A DNA stretch of 64,000 nucleotides. It comes from CAZEAN01 sp964510225 (lineage in GTDB: Bacteria > Planctomycetota > Planctomycetia > Isosphaerales > Isosphaeraceae). Below, piece after piece: positions 1 to 9,900 of this stretch. The stretch lies in contig CAZEAN010000005.1 in NCBI GenBank assembly GCA_964510225.1, forward strand, positions 1 through 64,000. The letters run 5' to 3'. Each line of letters starts with the position of its first letter. Within the stretch, counting starts at the first letter, position 1. Both the position numbers and the translations under genes were made by a program. The notes below the pieces were generated by a model, which saw nothing but the letters and a program-made list of their open reading frames with translations, ran no database searches and was not told the origin of the DNA.

Positions 1-2042
1 GCGACCTCTGGGTGATGGAGACCGACGGGACCAATGCCGAGCGGATCCTCGAGGGTTGGGATTCTCCCGACTTTACCTGGTCGCCGGATGGTCGCTGGAT
101 CGCCTACGCGCGGAATGATAACGAATTCAACAACGATGTCTGGGTGATCCCGATCGATGATTCGAGAGAGCCATTCAACATCTCGAAGCATCCCGATAAC
201 GAAAGCAGTCCGTCCTGGTCTCCTGACGGTAAGATTCTCGCATTTGCTGGTCGGCGGTTTGACACGGAAGTCGATGTCTTTTTCGTCTACCTCCGCGCAG
301 AAGATGACGAGGAAGGAAGCCGCGATCGTCGGATCGAAGAAGCGATCGCCAAAATGAAGAAGGTCCGGAAAACAAAGGAGAAACCTGCCTCAGAGCCCGA
401 GAATCAGGAAAAAGACGAGCCCGAGTCGGCAACGACTCCAATCGAGGAGCCCGAGGAAGCGTCTGTCGAAGAAGGCGACGAGGAAGAAGACACCTCCGAC
501 GAAGAGGGTCTCGTCAAGATCGACTTCGACGGGATCCACGAGCGGATCCGTCGGGTCTCGATTCCAAACTCGTTCGAAAGTGGCCTCTTCTGGTCGCCAG
601 ATTCCAAGAAGCTAGCCTTCCGCGCATCGGTTGATGGACAAAGTGGAACCTATACCATCACCCTTCCTGATGAGCTTCGTCCGAAACGATTAAGCGGTGA
701 GACCGTTGCCGGAGCACGATGGCTTGACAAAGGGAATCAGATCGTCGGGCTCGTCGGTGGGGTCCCTTCGAGCATGAATAGCTCGGGGAATGTCACTCGA
801 TATGGTTTCCAGGCTCGCCAGGAAGTGGACCGAGCTGCGAAGTTTCGCGCTGGTTTCGACCTCGCTTGGCGGACGATGCGCGATCGTTGGTATGACGAGG
901 AGCTGAATAACCGGAACTGGGATGCGATCCGCCGGAAGTATGCCGAGATTGCCGAGGAGTCGGTTGACCTCAACATGTTTGCCGAAGTCGTCCGACTGAT
1001 GCTCGGCGAACTGAATGGGTCGCACCTTGGCTTTTATCCTTCGGGTGGCGGCTCGGGCAACGCTGAGGGCAATGACTGGTCAGTGACCACGGCACACCTT
1101 GGCCTTCGGTTCGATCCCGCTCATAACGGTCCCGGCCTCAAGGTCCGGGACGTAATCCCCGATGGCCCGACTGATACTGAAAAGGCGAAGGTCGAAGCTG
1201 GCGAGATCATCTTGGCGATTGACGGTACTACTGTTGATCCTGAAATGGATCTCACCAACGTCTTGAACGGTCCGTTGTCACGCGATATCACCCTCTCGAT
1301 CGAATCCACAGAAGGTGAGACCCGCGAAGTTACAATCCGGCCGATCAGTTACGGTGCGGCCCGAAGTTTGCTCTATGATCACTGGATTAACAATAACCGT
1401 GAGCTGGTCGGTGAGTGGAGCGAAGGGACCCTTGGTTATCTCCACATCCGTGCGATGAATAACGGGAGCTTCCTCAAGTTCGAAGAGGAGCTCTACTCGG
1501 CAGGTGCGGGCAAGGACGGGCTGATTATCGATGTCCGTGAGAATGGGGGAGGCTCCACCGCCGACCGACTCCTCACCAGCCTCACTCAGCCGGTTCACGC
1601 GATTACGGTCCCCCGGGGCGGTGGCCCAGGTTATCCCCAAGATCGGAAGGTCTACGCCTCCTGGTCGAAGCCGATCGTCGTCCTTTGCAACCAGAATAGC
1701 TTCAGTAACGCCGAGATCTTCAGCCACGCAATCAAGACCCTTGGTCGAGGACCGCTCGTGGGAACCCCAACCGCGGGTGGAGTGATTAGTACCGGCGGTA
1801 CCTCGATCATGGACCTTGGATTCCTCCGCCTTCCCTTCCGAGGTTGGTTCGTCCTGGGAACTGGCGAAGACATGGAACTCAACGGCGCAGTCCCTGACGT
1901 TGTGATCTGGCCGGAACCTGGTGCCTGGCCCGCTGGAGTCGACAAACAGTTGGAAACTGCTGTCGAAGAACTCAAGAACGAGGTCGCTGAAGCGAAGAAC
2001 CGTCCGCGACCTCCGCTTACCAAAGCGAGCGATCGTCGTTAA
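1..2042 (+). CDS. Tricorn-type protease, 3' part (cut by window start)
   Basis: The reading frame is open to the left edge, so the N-terminus is missing. The visible part has beta-propeller PD40/WD40-like repeats (SPDGRWIAY, SPDGKILAF, SPDSKKLAF), a PDZ domain near residues 360-440 (numbered from the GTG at 12) and a C-terminal S41 peptidase domain. Ser-His in NGSHLGF (about 337-338) and Ser565 in SFSNAE match the tricorn/C-terminal-processing-protease catalytic core, and an acidic GEDMELNG lies near 619-622. Tricorn-family enzymes degrade peptides, often released by other proteases. An Asp/Glu/Lys-rich stretch (about 97-170) interrupts the propeller. Cellular location cannot be told because the start is missing. 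Family assignment is firm; the substrate is unknown. Confidence 0.9.
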   Translation, partial: DLWVMETDGTNAERILEGWDSPDFTWSPDGRWIAYARNDNEFNNDVWVIPIDDSREPFNISKHPDNESSPSWSPDGKILAFAGRRFDTEVDVFFVYLRAEDDEEGSRDRRIEEAIAKMKKVRKTKEKPASEPENQEKDEPESATTPIEEPEEASVEEGDEEEDTSDEEGLVKIDFDGIHERIRRVSIPNSFESGLFWSPDSKKLAFRASVDGQSGTYTITLPDELRPKRLSGETVAGARWLDKGNQIVGLVGGVPSSMNSSGNVTRYGFQARQEVDRAAKFRAGFDLAWRTMRDRWYDEELNNRNWDAIRRKYAEIAEESVDLNMFAEVVRLMLGELNGSHLGFYPSGGGSGNAEGNDWSVTTAHLGLRFDPAHNGPGLKVRDVIPDGPTDTEKAKVEAGEIILAIDGTTVDPEMDLTNVLNGPLSRDITLSIESTEGETREVTIRPISYGAARSLLYDHWINNNRELVGEWSEGTLGYLHIRAMNNGSFLKFEEELYSAGAGKDGLIIDVRENGGGSTADRLLTSLTQPVHAITVPRGGGPGYPQDRKVYASWSKPIVVLCNQNSFSNAEIFSHAIKTLGRGPLVGTPTAGGVISTGGTSIMDLGFLRLPFRGWFVLGTGEDMELNGAVPDVVIWPEPGAWPAGVDKQLETAVEELKNEVAEAKNRPRPPLTKASDRR

Positions 2043-2044
2043 TC

Positions 2045-2104
2045 GAGGGGACTCGAATGCTCCAGGGATCCAGTGTTGTTGGATCCCTCCTCTTCGACTC
2101 CCCT
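2045..2104. terminator. Long inverted repeat after the tricorn gene
   Basis: An inner perfect 8-bp stem (GGGATCCA 2065-2072 with TGGATCCC 2080-2087) sits inside an outer imperfect arm pair (GGGGACTCGAA near 2047 with TTCGACTCCCC near 2093). It follows the tricorn stop directly. There is no clear T-tract, so termination is inferred from structure and position only. Confidence 0.5.
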
Positions 2105-2183
2105 AATCCTGTCCAACGTCTCCCAATCCGCCCCAACGTTACTCGGACTCGCAATCGATTACCTAAGAGACTGGAGAAGAGCC

Positions 2184-2939
2184 TTGAACCCTCGACCTTT
2201 CCGTACTCTGACACTCGCTGGCTTGGTTGCCCTCGTGGCAACTTCGCTCAACCTATCCGCCCAAGCGCAAGACTTGCCGACGGGCGATGAGGTTCTCAGC
2301 GCCTACATCGAAGCGACGGGTGGTGTCGCTGCCTATAACAAGGCGACCAACCGGAGAAGCACCGGAACGATCGAATTCGTCGGCGCTGGTATCTCTGGTG
2401 ACACGGTGATCTTGGAGGCAGCACCGAACAAGATCCTGATTACTCAGAGCTTGGACCAGATCGGCAAGATTGTCCAAGGGTATAACGGTGAAACCGCCTG
2501 GGAGATGAACCCGATCACGGGGAATCGTCTGATCGAAGGTGACGAAAAAGCCGTCTTTGTCCGGGATGGGATCTTTAATTCGGAGCTAAAGTGGAAAGAA
2601 CTCTACTCCAAAGTGGAGGTGACCGGTACGGATGAAGTCGAGGGAGATGAGTGCTACGTTGTGACCCTCACCCCCAAAGAAGGTAACTTGATCGAATCTT
2701 ACTACAGCAAAGAATCTGGCTTACTCGTCAAAAATGTCTTTGTTGCCTCTACACCGATGGGTGAAATCGAAGTCGAGCAGCTTCTCCAAGATTACCTCGA
2801 ATTTGATGGCGTTAAAGTCGCCACCAAGCTGGTCCAAAAAGTGCTCGGTAACCAATTTGTGATCACGATCGAAAATGTCGAAACCAATATCGAGCTTCCT
2901 GAAGATGTCTTTGAAGTTCCCGACGATTTCGATCTTTAA
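2184..2939 (+). CDS. Secreted LolA/outer-membrane-lipoprotein-like protein
   Basis: The TTG at 2184 is chosen because GGAGAAG lies just upstream and the protein then begins with a signal peptide (basic RPFR, hydrophobic TLAGLVALVATSL, AQA-Q cleavage site). A longer frame from 2073 would start inside the upstream hairpin. The mature part of about 220 residues has beta-rich segments with TGG near the start, GETAWEM and YYSKESGLL, and resembles the LolA/LolB-fold or DUF4292-like proteins that bind lipid in the periplasm. Fold assignment is from pattern only. It ends 17 bp before gmhB, so they may be cotranscribed. Confidence 0.75.
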   Translation: MNPRPFRTLTLAGLVALVATSLNLSAQAQDLPTGDEVLSAYIEATGGVAAYNKATNRRSTGTIEFVGAGISGDTVILEAAPNKILITQSLDQIGKIVQGYNGETAWEMNPITGNRLIEGDEKAVFVRDGIFNSELKWKELYSKVEVTGTDEVEGDECYVVTLTPKEGNLIESYYSKESGLLVKNVFVASTPMGEIEVEQLLQDYLEFDGVKVATKLVQKVLGNQFVITIENVETNIELPEDVFEVPDDFDL

Positions 2940-2956
2940 GATCAACAGGTGTCTGT

Positions 2957-3514
2957 GTGAACGACCTCGATCGTGCCATCTTCCTTGACAAAGATGGCAC
3001 GTTGATTAACGACGTGCCGTACAACGTAGACCCTGACCTGATCACGCTGAGGCCGGGAACGATTCCCGGCCTCGCTGCCTTCCAATCGGCCGGCTACCGC
3101 CTGGTTGTTGTTACCAACCAATCTGGGGTCGCCCGTGGTTTATTCCCCGAATCCGCCTTGATCGGTGTCGCGTCCCGACTCCGTGAACTCCTCGCGGAAC
3201 ACAGTATCAGGGTGGATCGATTTGACTATTGCCCGCACCACCCCGAGGCTCTTGTGCCAGAGTATCGGGTGGACTGCGAGTGCCGAAAGCCCGCACCCGG
3301 GATGCTGGTTCGATCGGCTCTCGCGCTCAAGGTGTCACTGGCAGAATCCTGGATGATCGGTGATCGCCCCGCTGACATCGGTGCGGGAATCCGTGCGGGA
3401 TGTCGGACCGTCTTGATCGGAAATTCCAGTCTAGATGATCCCCCGGCAAGGGAGCGGCCCGACCTCACCGCTTCCGATCTCAACGCAGCCGCGCAGCTCA
3501 TTCTTAGCAGGTAG
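2957..3514 (+). CDS. gmhB: D-glycero-D-manno-heptose 1,7-bisphosphate 7-phosphatase
   Basis: This is a HAD-superfamily phosphatase of 185 aa, the usual GmhB length. Motif I is FLDKDGTL with the nucleophile Asp, motif II is VVTNQSG, and motif IV is MIGDRPADI. The zinc site typical of GmhB and histidinol-phosphatase relatives is present (CPHHPE then CEC before RKP). GmhB removes the C7 phosphate during ADP-heptose synthesis for the LPS inner core, in the cytoplasm. GTG at 2957 is the start. Its presence, together with lptB in the window, supports an LPS-containing outer membrane. A related sugar bisphosphatase specificity cannot be excluded. Confidence 0.88.
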   Translation: MNDLDRAIFLDKDGTLINDVPYNVDPDLITLRPGTIPGLAAFQSAGYRLVVVTNQSGVARGLFPESALIGVASRLRELLAEHSIRVDRFDYCPHHPEALVPEYRVDCECRKPAPGMLVRSALALKVSLAESWMIGDRPADIGAGIRAGCRTVLIGNSSLDDPPARERPDLTASDLNAAAQLILSR

Positions 3515-3553
3515 AATCAAGATCGGGACGATTGTTGATCGGCTCGCCATCGC

Positions 3554-4852
3554 TTACCAACGCGGTTGGCCGGTAGCGTTGAGAACGGCGTTCCAGAAGT
3601 CTCCATGAACATCGATACGCTTCTTGCCAGTCACCACAATCGGGATCGGGACATGGACGAAGTAGGATGCCCAAGAGCCAATAATTGCAGCGGTCTTACC
3701 CGCCATCGCGGCATGGGCGGCCATCCGGGCGAGCTGATCGCAGAGGATCCGATCCTGACAGTTCGCCGGAACACTCCGGACGACATAGCTTGGATCGAGA
3801 TACTTGAGGTTTAGCTCAACTCCAACCTCTTGGAAATGGTCTCGGATTCGATCACGAAGGAAGACGCCAATATCGACATGTTTGACGTTACCCGAAGCGT
3901 CTCGGACGGCGTCTTGATCTTTGAAAAGATGCTGGCCTGCCCCTTCAGCAACCACCACGACGGCGTGACCACGTCGCTTGATGCGCGAGACGAGTGACTC
4001 CAAGAATCCACCGGGATCTTCGAGGGGAAAGGGGACCTCGGGTACGAGGACAAAGTTGGTCTCGGCACTCGCCAAGGCGGCGCCGGCGGCGACGTATCCT
4101 GCATCCCGCCCCATCAGTTTCACAAGCCCAACGCCGTTTGGTGCGCCGAGGGCCTCAACGTGGGCGGCACGGATCACTTCTTCGGCTTTTTCGACTGCTG
4201 TTGCATAGCCAAAAGACGTTGATACGTAAAGAATATCGTTGTCGATTGTTTTGGGGATCCCAATAACCGATTTAGTAAGCCCTCGGTCGGCGACTTCAGA
4301 GGCGATTGCGGCCGCTCCACGCTGGGTCCCGTCGCCACCGACGCAAAAGAGAAGGTCAATCGATTGATCGACAAGGTAATCGACCATCCGTTCGACCGAT
4401 CGGGGCCCTCGGGAACTCGAGAGCAGTGACCCACCGAGGTTTTGGACCTCCGTCACCTTCTCTTGAGAGAGGAGAATGGGCTCGATCCCGAGATCGGGGT
4501 CGAGCCCTCGGTAGCCCTGACGGATTCCGAGGACTTTGGGGACGCCGTAATTATGGCGGAGTTCCAGGGTCACCGATCGAATCACATTATTAAGCCCGGG
4601 GCAGAGACCGCCACAGGTCACGATCGCTGCAGTCGTTTTCGTGGGATCGAAGAAGATCTTCGACCGTGGCCCAGCCTTTTCGAACGAGACTGTTTCAGCA
4701 GGTTCCTCAGGACCGACCTCTTGGTGGTAGCGCACACGGACGGATTCATCCACGAACTTGACATTCGACTCCGCGGTCATTGGCGATCGATACTGACACT
4801 CGCCCAGTGTCTTAACCACTAGATCGGACGGTTTCAGCTCTTGCTGAGTCAC
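3554..4852 (-). CDS. pfkA: 6-phosphofructokinase, long TP0108-like type
   Basis: The enzyme phosphorylates fructose 6-phosphate in glycolysis. The 432-aa length, an N-terminal extension of about 70 residues before CGGLCPGLN, and PKTIDND (200-206) place it in the long plant/spirochaete-like group. The phosphoryl-donor motif is GGDGT (172-176). In this family Gly at the fourth position goes with ATP use and Asp with pyrophosphate use, so ATP is the likely donor. LMGRDAGYVA is also conserved. It converges on gmhB with 39 bp between stops, too short for an obvious terminator. Confidence 0.9.
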   Translation of the reverse strand: MTQQELKPSDLVVKTLGECQYRSPMTAESNVKFVDESVRVRYHQEVGPEEPAETVSFEKAGPRSKIFFDPTKTTAAIVTCGGLCPGLNNVIRSVTLELRHNYGVPKVLGIRQGYRGLDPDLGIEPILLSQEKVTEVQNLGGSLLSSSRGPRSVERMVDYLVDQSIDLLFCVGGDGTQRGAAAIASEVADRGLTKSVIGIPKTIDNDILYVSTSFGYATAVEKAEEVIRAAHVEALGAPNGVGLVKLMGRDAGYVAAGAALASAETNFVLVPEVPFPLEDPGGFLESLVSRIKRRGHAVVVVAEGAGQHLFKDQDAVRDASGNVKHVDIGVFLRDRIRDHFQEVGVELNLKYLDPSYVVRSVPANCQDRILCDQLARMAAHAAMAGKTAAIIGSWASYFVHVPIPIVVTGKKRIDVHGDFWNAVLNATGQPRW

Positions 4853-4972
4853 GAACCACCTCGAAACAAATGATGTCCATCAACCAAGTGGATTGGGTTT
4901 GCTTCCTAGAGCGTATCGAGGTGGACTCGACTTGAAAACGCCTCAGAGAGGGAACTCTCGAGTGAATCGAGA

Positions 4973-6856
4973 TTACTGATTCTCGAAGAACGAGAGCGCG
5001 TGCTCAGCGACTCGGACGACGTAGTTATAAGGGTCGTCCAAGGCAGTTCGGAAGACCGGCTCCGCATCAGCGGCGGCTCCGTCAAGCCGGTCGAGCGCAT
5101 TGATCGCCCTCAGGCGGACCCAGTTATTTTCACTTTTCATTGCTTCGATGAGAACCGGGACTGCCTCCTCGGACCACCCTTGAACCGCCAACGCATCTGC
5201 CGCGGCGACTCGGACAGAGACTGCGTCATCATGCTCGGCAGCTTCCCTCAAACGCCCGGCAACTGGGAGTGCGGATTCGCCGAGAATCGCCAACCCTGTT
5301 GCTCCCCACCATCGGGCCGCAGGATCGGAGTCATCAAGGAGAGTCGCGAGGCGATCGACGTTCGATGGATCGCGCTGAATTGCGAGCTTCGCCGCGGCAG
5401 CGATCCGATCATAAGGATAGATTTCTGACTTGGATCTGACAGCGTTGTAGGGGGGCTCGTCACCGAATCGGGTCCGGAGATCCGATTCTGGGAGGAAGCC
5501 GAGATCGAGGATCGAACGTTGCCAATCATCGCACTCTTGGCGCATCGACTGCAAGATTTCTTGATGCTCTACTGATTGCGCAAGGTTCTCGATTTCGGAT
5601 GGATCTACACTGGTGTCATAAAGCTCTTCTGTCGGCTTTTCCAGCGTCATGAAGACCGCAGGAGCGCCCCGGAGTGCCCCTTCGTCGGCGAGTCGTTGCC
5701 AATCTTGCATTGTTGGCATCTGGTACATATAGCCGATGTATTGGTGGTGAAAGTAAGGCATTTGAGGCATGAAATTGCGGATGTACTTATACCGGCCATC
5801 ACTGACCATCCGGACCATGTCATAGCGTTCATCCATCCGATCGCGGAATCCATAAACGAACGACCGGGGTTCCTCGGCTTGCTCACCGAGAAACGCTGAT
5901 CCTTGCATGTGTTTCGGAATCGGGATTCCGGCGAGGCTGAGCGTGGTCGGTGCGAGGTCGACAAAACTGATCAATCGATCAGAGACCGTTCCTGGTTCTG
6001 CGGGAACGCGATCCTGATATTTCTGAGGGACTCGAAGAATGAAAGGAATCCGAGTGCTCGAGTCATAGAGCCAACGTTTGCTACGGGGCATCCCTGCGCC
6101 ATGGTCGGAGTAGAAAACCACAATGGTCTCCTCAGCGAGACCATCGGCTTCGAGCTGTTCGAGAAGATTGCCGACTTCCTTATCCATGTACGTGATCATG
6201 TCTGCGTACCGAGCCCAATCCCGACGGACCCGGTCGGTCTCAGGATGATAGGGTGGAACAGGGGCATTCGCGGGATCATGGAGTTCTTCACTGGAGAAGT
6301 CGGCGACACGTTCTTGATAGCGGTTTTCTGGGAGCCTGATCTGGCTTTCGTGTGAGGTGGTGAAGTTAAAGACGGCGAAAAAGGGCTGCCCTTCACTACG
6401 GTTCCGATAGGTTGCCTGACGGCTTGACTCGTCCCAGGTGTCAGGTGGAGCGTTGAGGTTGTAGTCGGTCTTACTATTATTGGTGCAGTAGTATCCCGCT
6501 TCTCGGAGATAGGAAGGATAGAGGCGGACGCCATCAGGAATCCTCCCTGTACATCTCATATGTTGTGAGCCAATCGAGGGCGGGTACATTCCGGTGATAA
6601 TCGTAGAACGTGCCGGAGCACAGACGCCGATCGTCGCGAAGGCATTTGTAAAGCGAACACCTTCCGTCGCGAGGCGGTCGAGGTTGGGCGTCACGGCATA
6701 ATCATCGCCGTAACAGCCGAGATTTGAACTGATATCCTCACACGTAATCCAGAGGATGTTCGGGCGGTCAGGATCCTCCCCGCGGCACTCGCTGATCGTA
6801 ATATTCAATGGAACGAGTGCGAGAACAAGAACGATCGGTAGCTGGGGGCAACTCAT
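4973..6856 (-). CDS. Secreted sulfatase with C-terminal HEAT repeats
   Basis: A signal peptide (LPIVLVLALVPLNIT) precedes a Cys-type sulfatase domain. The formylglycine site is CAPAR, with Cys79 the residue oxidised by FGE. Metal-site motifs include CEDIS near residue 39 and FYSDHGAG. After about residue 500 there are HEAT-like repeats (DPAARWWGATGLAIL, then VRVAAADALAVQG, then WVRLRAINALDRL). The domain hydrolyses sulfate esters, most likely on polysaccharides in the periplasm or outside. The second motif residue is Glu-Asp rather than the common Asp-Asp. Its substrate cannot be named. It is the last gene of a minus-strand stretch and has no sulfatase-maturing gene nearby. Confidence 0.92.
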   Translation of the reverse strand: MSCPQLPIVLVLALVPLNITISECRGEDPDRPNILWITCEDISSNLGCYGDDYAVTPNLDRLATEGVRFTNAFATIGVCAPARSTIITGMYPPSIGSQHMRCTGRIPDGVRLYPSYLREAGYYCTNNSKTDYNLNAPPDTWDESSRQATYRNRSEGQPFFAVFNFTTSHESQIRLPENRYQERVADFSSEELHDPANAPVPPYHPETDRVRRDWARYADMITYMDKEVGNLLEQLEADGLAEETIVVFYSDHGAGMPRSKRWLYDSSTRIPFILRVPQKYQDRVPAEPGTVSDRLISFVDLAPTTLSLAGIPIPKHMQGSAFLGEQAEEPRSFVYGFRDRMDERYDMVRMVSDGRYKYIRNFMPQMPYFHHQYIGYMYQMPTMQDWQRLADEGALRGAPAVFMTLEKPTEELYDTSVDPSEIENLAQSVEHQEILQSMRQECDDWQRSILDLGFLPESDLRTRFGDEPPYNAVRSKSEIYPYDRIAAAAKLAIQRDPSNVDRLATLLDDSDPAARWWGATGLAILGESALPVAGRLREAAEHDDAVSVRVAAADALAVQGWSEEAVPVLIEAMKSENNWVRLRAINALDRLDGAAADAEPVFRTALDDPYNYVVRVAEHALSFFENQ

Positions 6857-6993
6857 CGGTCTCTCTCCTCAATCTGGCTGGGGTTGCGTCCAAGTGGCAG
6901 TTCAGTTCTTGTACCGAGAACAATCTCGTGTTGCACCAGTATCAGAACTACGAACGCGAGGCAACCCTCCGAGGAGCCGACAGAGCGGGGGCC

Positions 6994-9900
6994 TTAAGAA
7001 GAAGCGACCGTCGTGGCGCCCGTTACTTCCGTCAGTTCCTTGCTGGGTTCGGTTGGTCTCGACTTCCCAAGTGTTGACAGCCAGTCGACTACGACGAAGA
7101 AAATCGGTGTCAACAAGAGTCCAAAGAACGTCACGCCCAGCATCCCAGCGAAGACGGCGGTTCCGACTGCCTGACGCATCTCGGCTCCCGCACCTTCAGC
7201 GAGGACCAGCGGGACCACGCCGAGGATAAAGGTCAGTGCAGTCATCAGGATCGCCCGGAGCCGTAATCGGGCAGCCTCCACCGCAGCCTCGATCCGCGAG
7301 GCACCTGCCTCACGTTTCTCCTTCGCGAATTCAACGATCAAGATCGCGTTCTTAGTCGCAAGTCCGACCAGGACCACAAACGAAATCTGAGTGAAAATAT
7401 CGTTTGGAAGGCCACGGATCCCGATCCCGATCAACGCGCAGAGGATACACATCGGTACGATCAGAATGACAGCTAAAGGTAAAGACCAGCTTTCATATTG
7501 TGCTGCGAGTACGAGGAAGACGAAAAGCACCGCGAGTGGGAACACTAGCTGATTCTTGATGTCTTTGGAAGCATCGATTTGCTGGTACGAAAGGTCGGTC
7601 CAGGCGATATCACTACTACCGGGTAGCACTCTGGCTGCGAGTTCTTCCACCAGAGCAATCGCTTCCCCCGTACTTGTTCCCGGCGCTTCACTTCCATTGA
7701 TCGCGGCGGCGGCGTAGAGGTTGTAACGGTTCACTAACTGAGGTCCGGTAATCTTCTGGATCTTCGTTAATGCGGCGAGGGGGACCATCTCGCCTTGCGT
7801 ATTACGCACATAGATCTTCCCAATATCATCTGGACGGAGCCGGTAGGGAGCATCAGCTTGGATGATGACCTGCCAATTCCTCTGTTCGTAGGTAAAATCA
7901 TTGACATACAGTGATCCCAGACTGATTTGCAGTGCGTTGAAGACTTCAGAGAGAGGAACACCCATTGTTTGTGCTTGAATTCGGTCGATCTCGATCCGGA
8001 ACTGTGGGACATCGGCCCGGTAGCTAGTAAAGAGTCCGGCAAGGCCGGGCTGTGCATTCCCGAGTTCGACCAGATTCTGAGTTACACCTTGGAGATCTTG
8101 GGGACTGATCCGGTTGTCACGGACCATTAGTTTGAATCCGCCGGTGCTGCCCAGACCGTCTACCGGCGGAGCCTGGAAGGAGACGATTACGGCTTCCTGG
8201 ATCTGCGCGAACTGCCGCTGCATGGCCGCTGCTGCAGCATACGAGCTTCGGGAGGGATCGCCCGATCGACCAACTCCTTCGGCATCGGAGTCTTCGTTCC
8301 GGAACGGTTCGAGGACGACGAAGACGGTTCCCGAGTTGGACGAATTGGAAGCCGAGAGCGCTGAATAGCCGGGGATCGCGAGAGTGTGGGCGACGCCTGG
8401 GGTCTGGAGCGCGATCTCACTGATCTGGTTGATTACGTCCTCAGTGCGATTGAGCGATGCTGCGTCTGGAAGTTGGGCATTGACGACGAGATATCCTTTG
8501 TCTTGCGTCGGAATAAACCCAGTGGGGACTACTCGGAAACCATAAGCCGTCGCACCGACTAAAACGCCGTAGATCAGGAGAACAACCAGGCTAAGCCGGA
8601 TCATCCCCTTGATCAGGAGCGTATAAATCGAGGTTCCAGCATCCAAGGCGATGTTGAAGAGTCGGAACCCAACTTGAATCAGCGCATTCATCAACTTGTA
8701 CGTGAAGGCACCCAGAACTGCCCCGACAACACCAGGGAGGATGACGAGGATCCACTGGAGCCACTCTGCGTCTGGTTTCGGAATCATCGGACCGATTCCC
8801 CAGATTCCGACTGCACCCAGGAGGAACGCCAAGAAGACTCCCGGAAGCGGTTCCCGACGTTCGCCTTCGATTCGGGGTCGCAACAAGACACCACAGAGTG
8901 CTGGGCTCAAGGTGAGGGCATTGATCGAGGAGATTACGGTGGCGGCGGCGATCGTGAGCGCGAATTGTCGGTAGAACTGGCCCGTAATCCCAGAGACCAG
9001 TGCGGTTGGCACAAAGACCGAGATTAAGACAAGCGTTGTTGCAATCACTGGGGAAGCGACCTCGGTCATCGCCTCTTTCGCGGCTTCTTTGGGTCGAAGA
9101 CCACCTTCCATCTTCCGGTCCGTGTTTTCGACCACTACGATCGCGTCATCGACCACGATCCCGATCGCGAGAACAAGCCCGAAGAGCGAGAGGTTATTCA
9201 AAGAGAACCCTGAGGCGAGCATGATCGCGAGGGTTCCGACGAGCGAGACCGGGACCGCAATCGCGGGAATCAACGTCGTCCGCCAGTCTTGGAGGAAGAC
9301 AAAGAGGACGATCAAGACGAGGGCGATCGCTTCGATCAACGTTTGCACAACGTTATCAACCGACTCTTGAATGAACCCTGTGGTGTCGTAGGCGATCTCG
9401 TAGCTGATCGGCTCCGGACGAGGAGTGGTCGCCTCGGTTTCCGCTTGCCCGGTCTTGATTCCGAAGAGATTCTTCAGGCCATCAACAATCGGGGAGAGGA
9501 TTGAGGTACCGACCGCCTGGCTCTCCGTGGATTCTCCACTGCCTAGGAGGTCGATCGAGGCCATCGTTTCACGGACTCGTTGCGCCGCGTCGATGGCATT
9601 TGAGCCGGGAAGCTGAAAGATTCCGAGGGTGATGGTCGGTCGACCATCAAGTGTACTGCTGAGATCGTAGTTCTTGGCCCCCAGTTCGATCTCGGCAACG
9701 TCACGGAGGTAGACAAGTTGCCCCTCTGCTCCCGTCTTAACAATGATGCCACCAAACTCGTCACGCGTGAGGAGTCGTCCTTTAGCCCGGAGGCTATACT
9801 GGAATGCGGCTGTTTCATCCTTCGGAGCCGGTTGTTGACCGAGGCGGCCAGCAGCGACTTGGATATTCTGCTCGCGGATTGCGTTTCCAATGTCAGTCGG

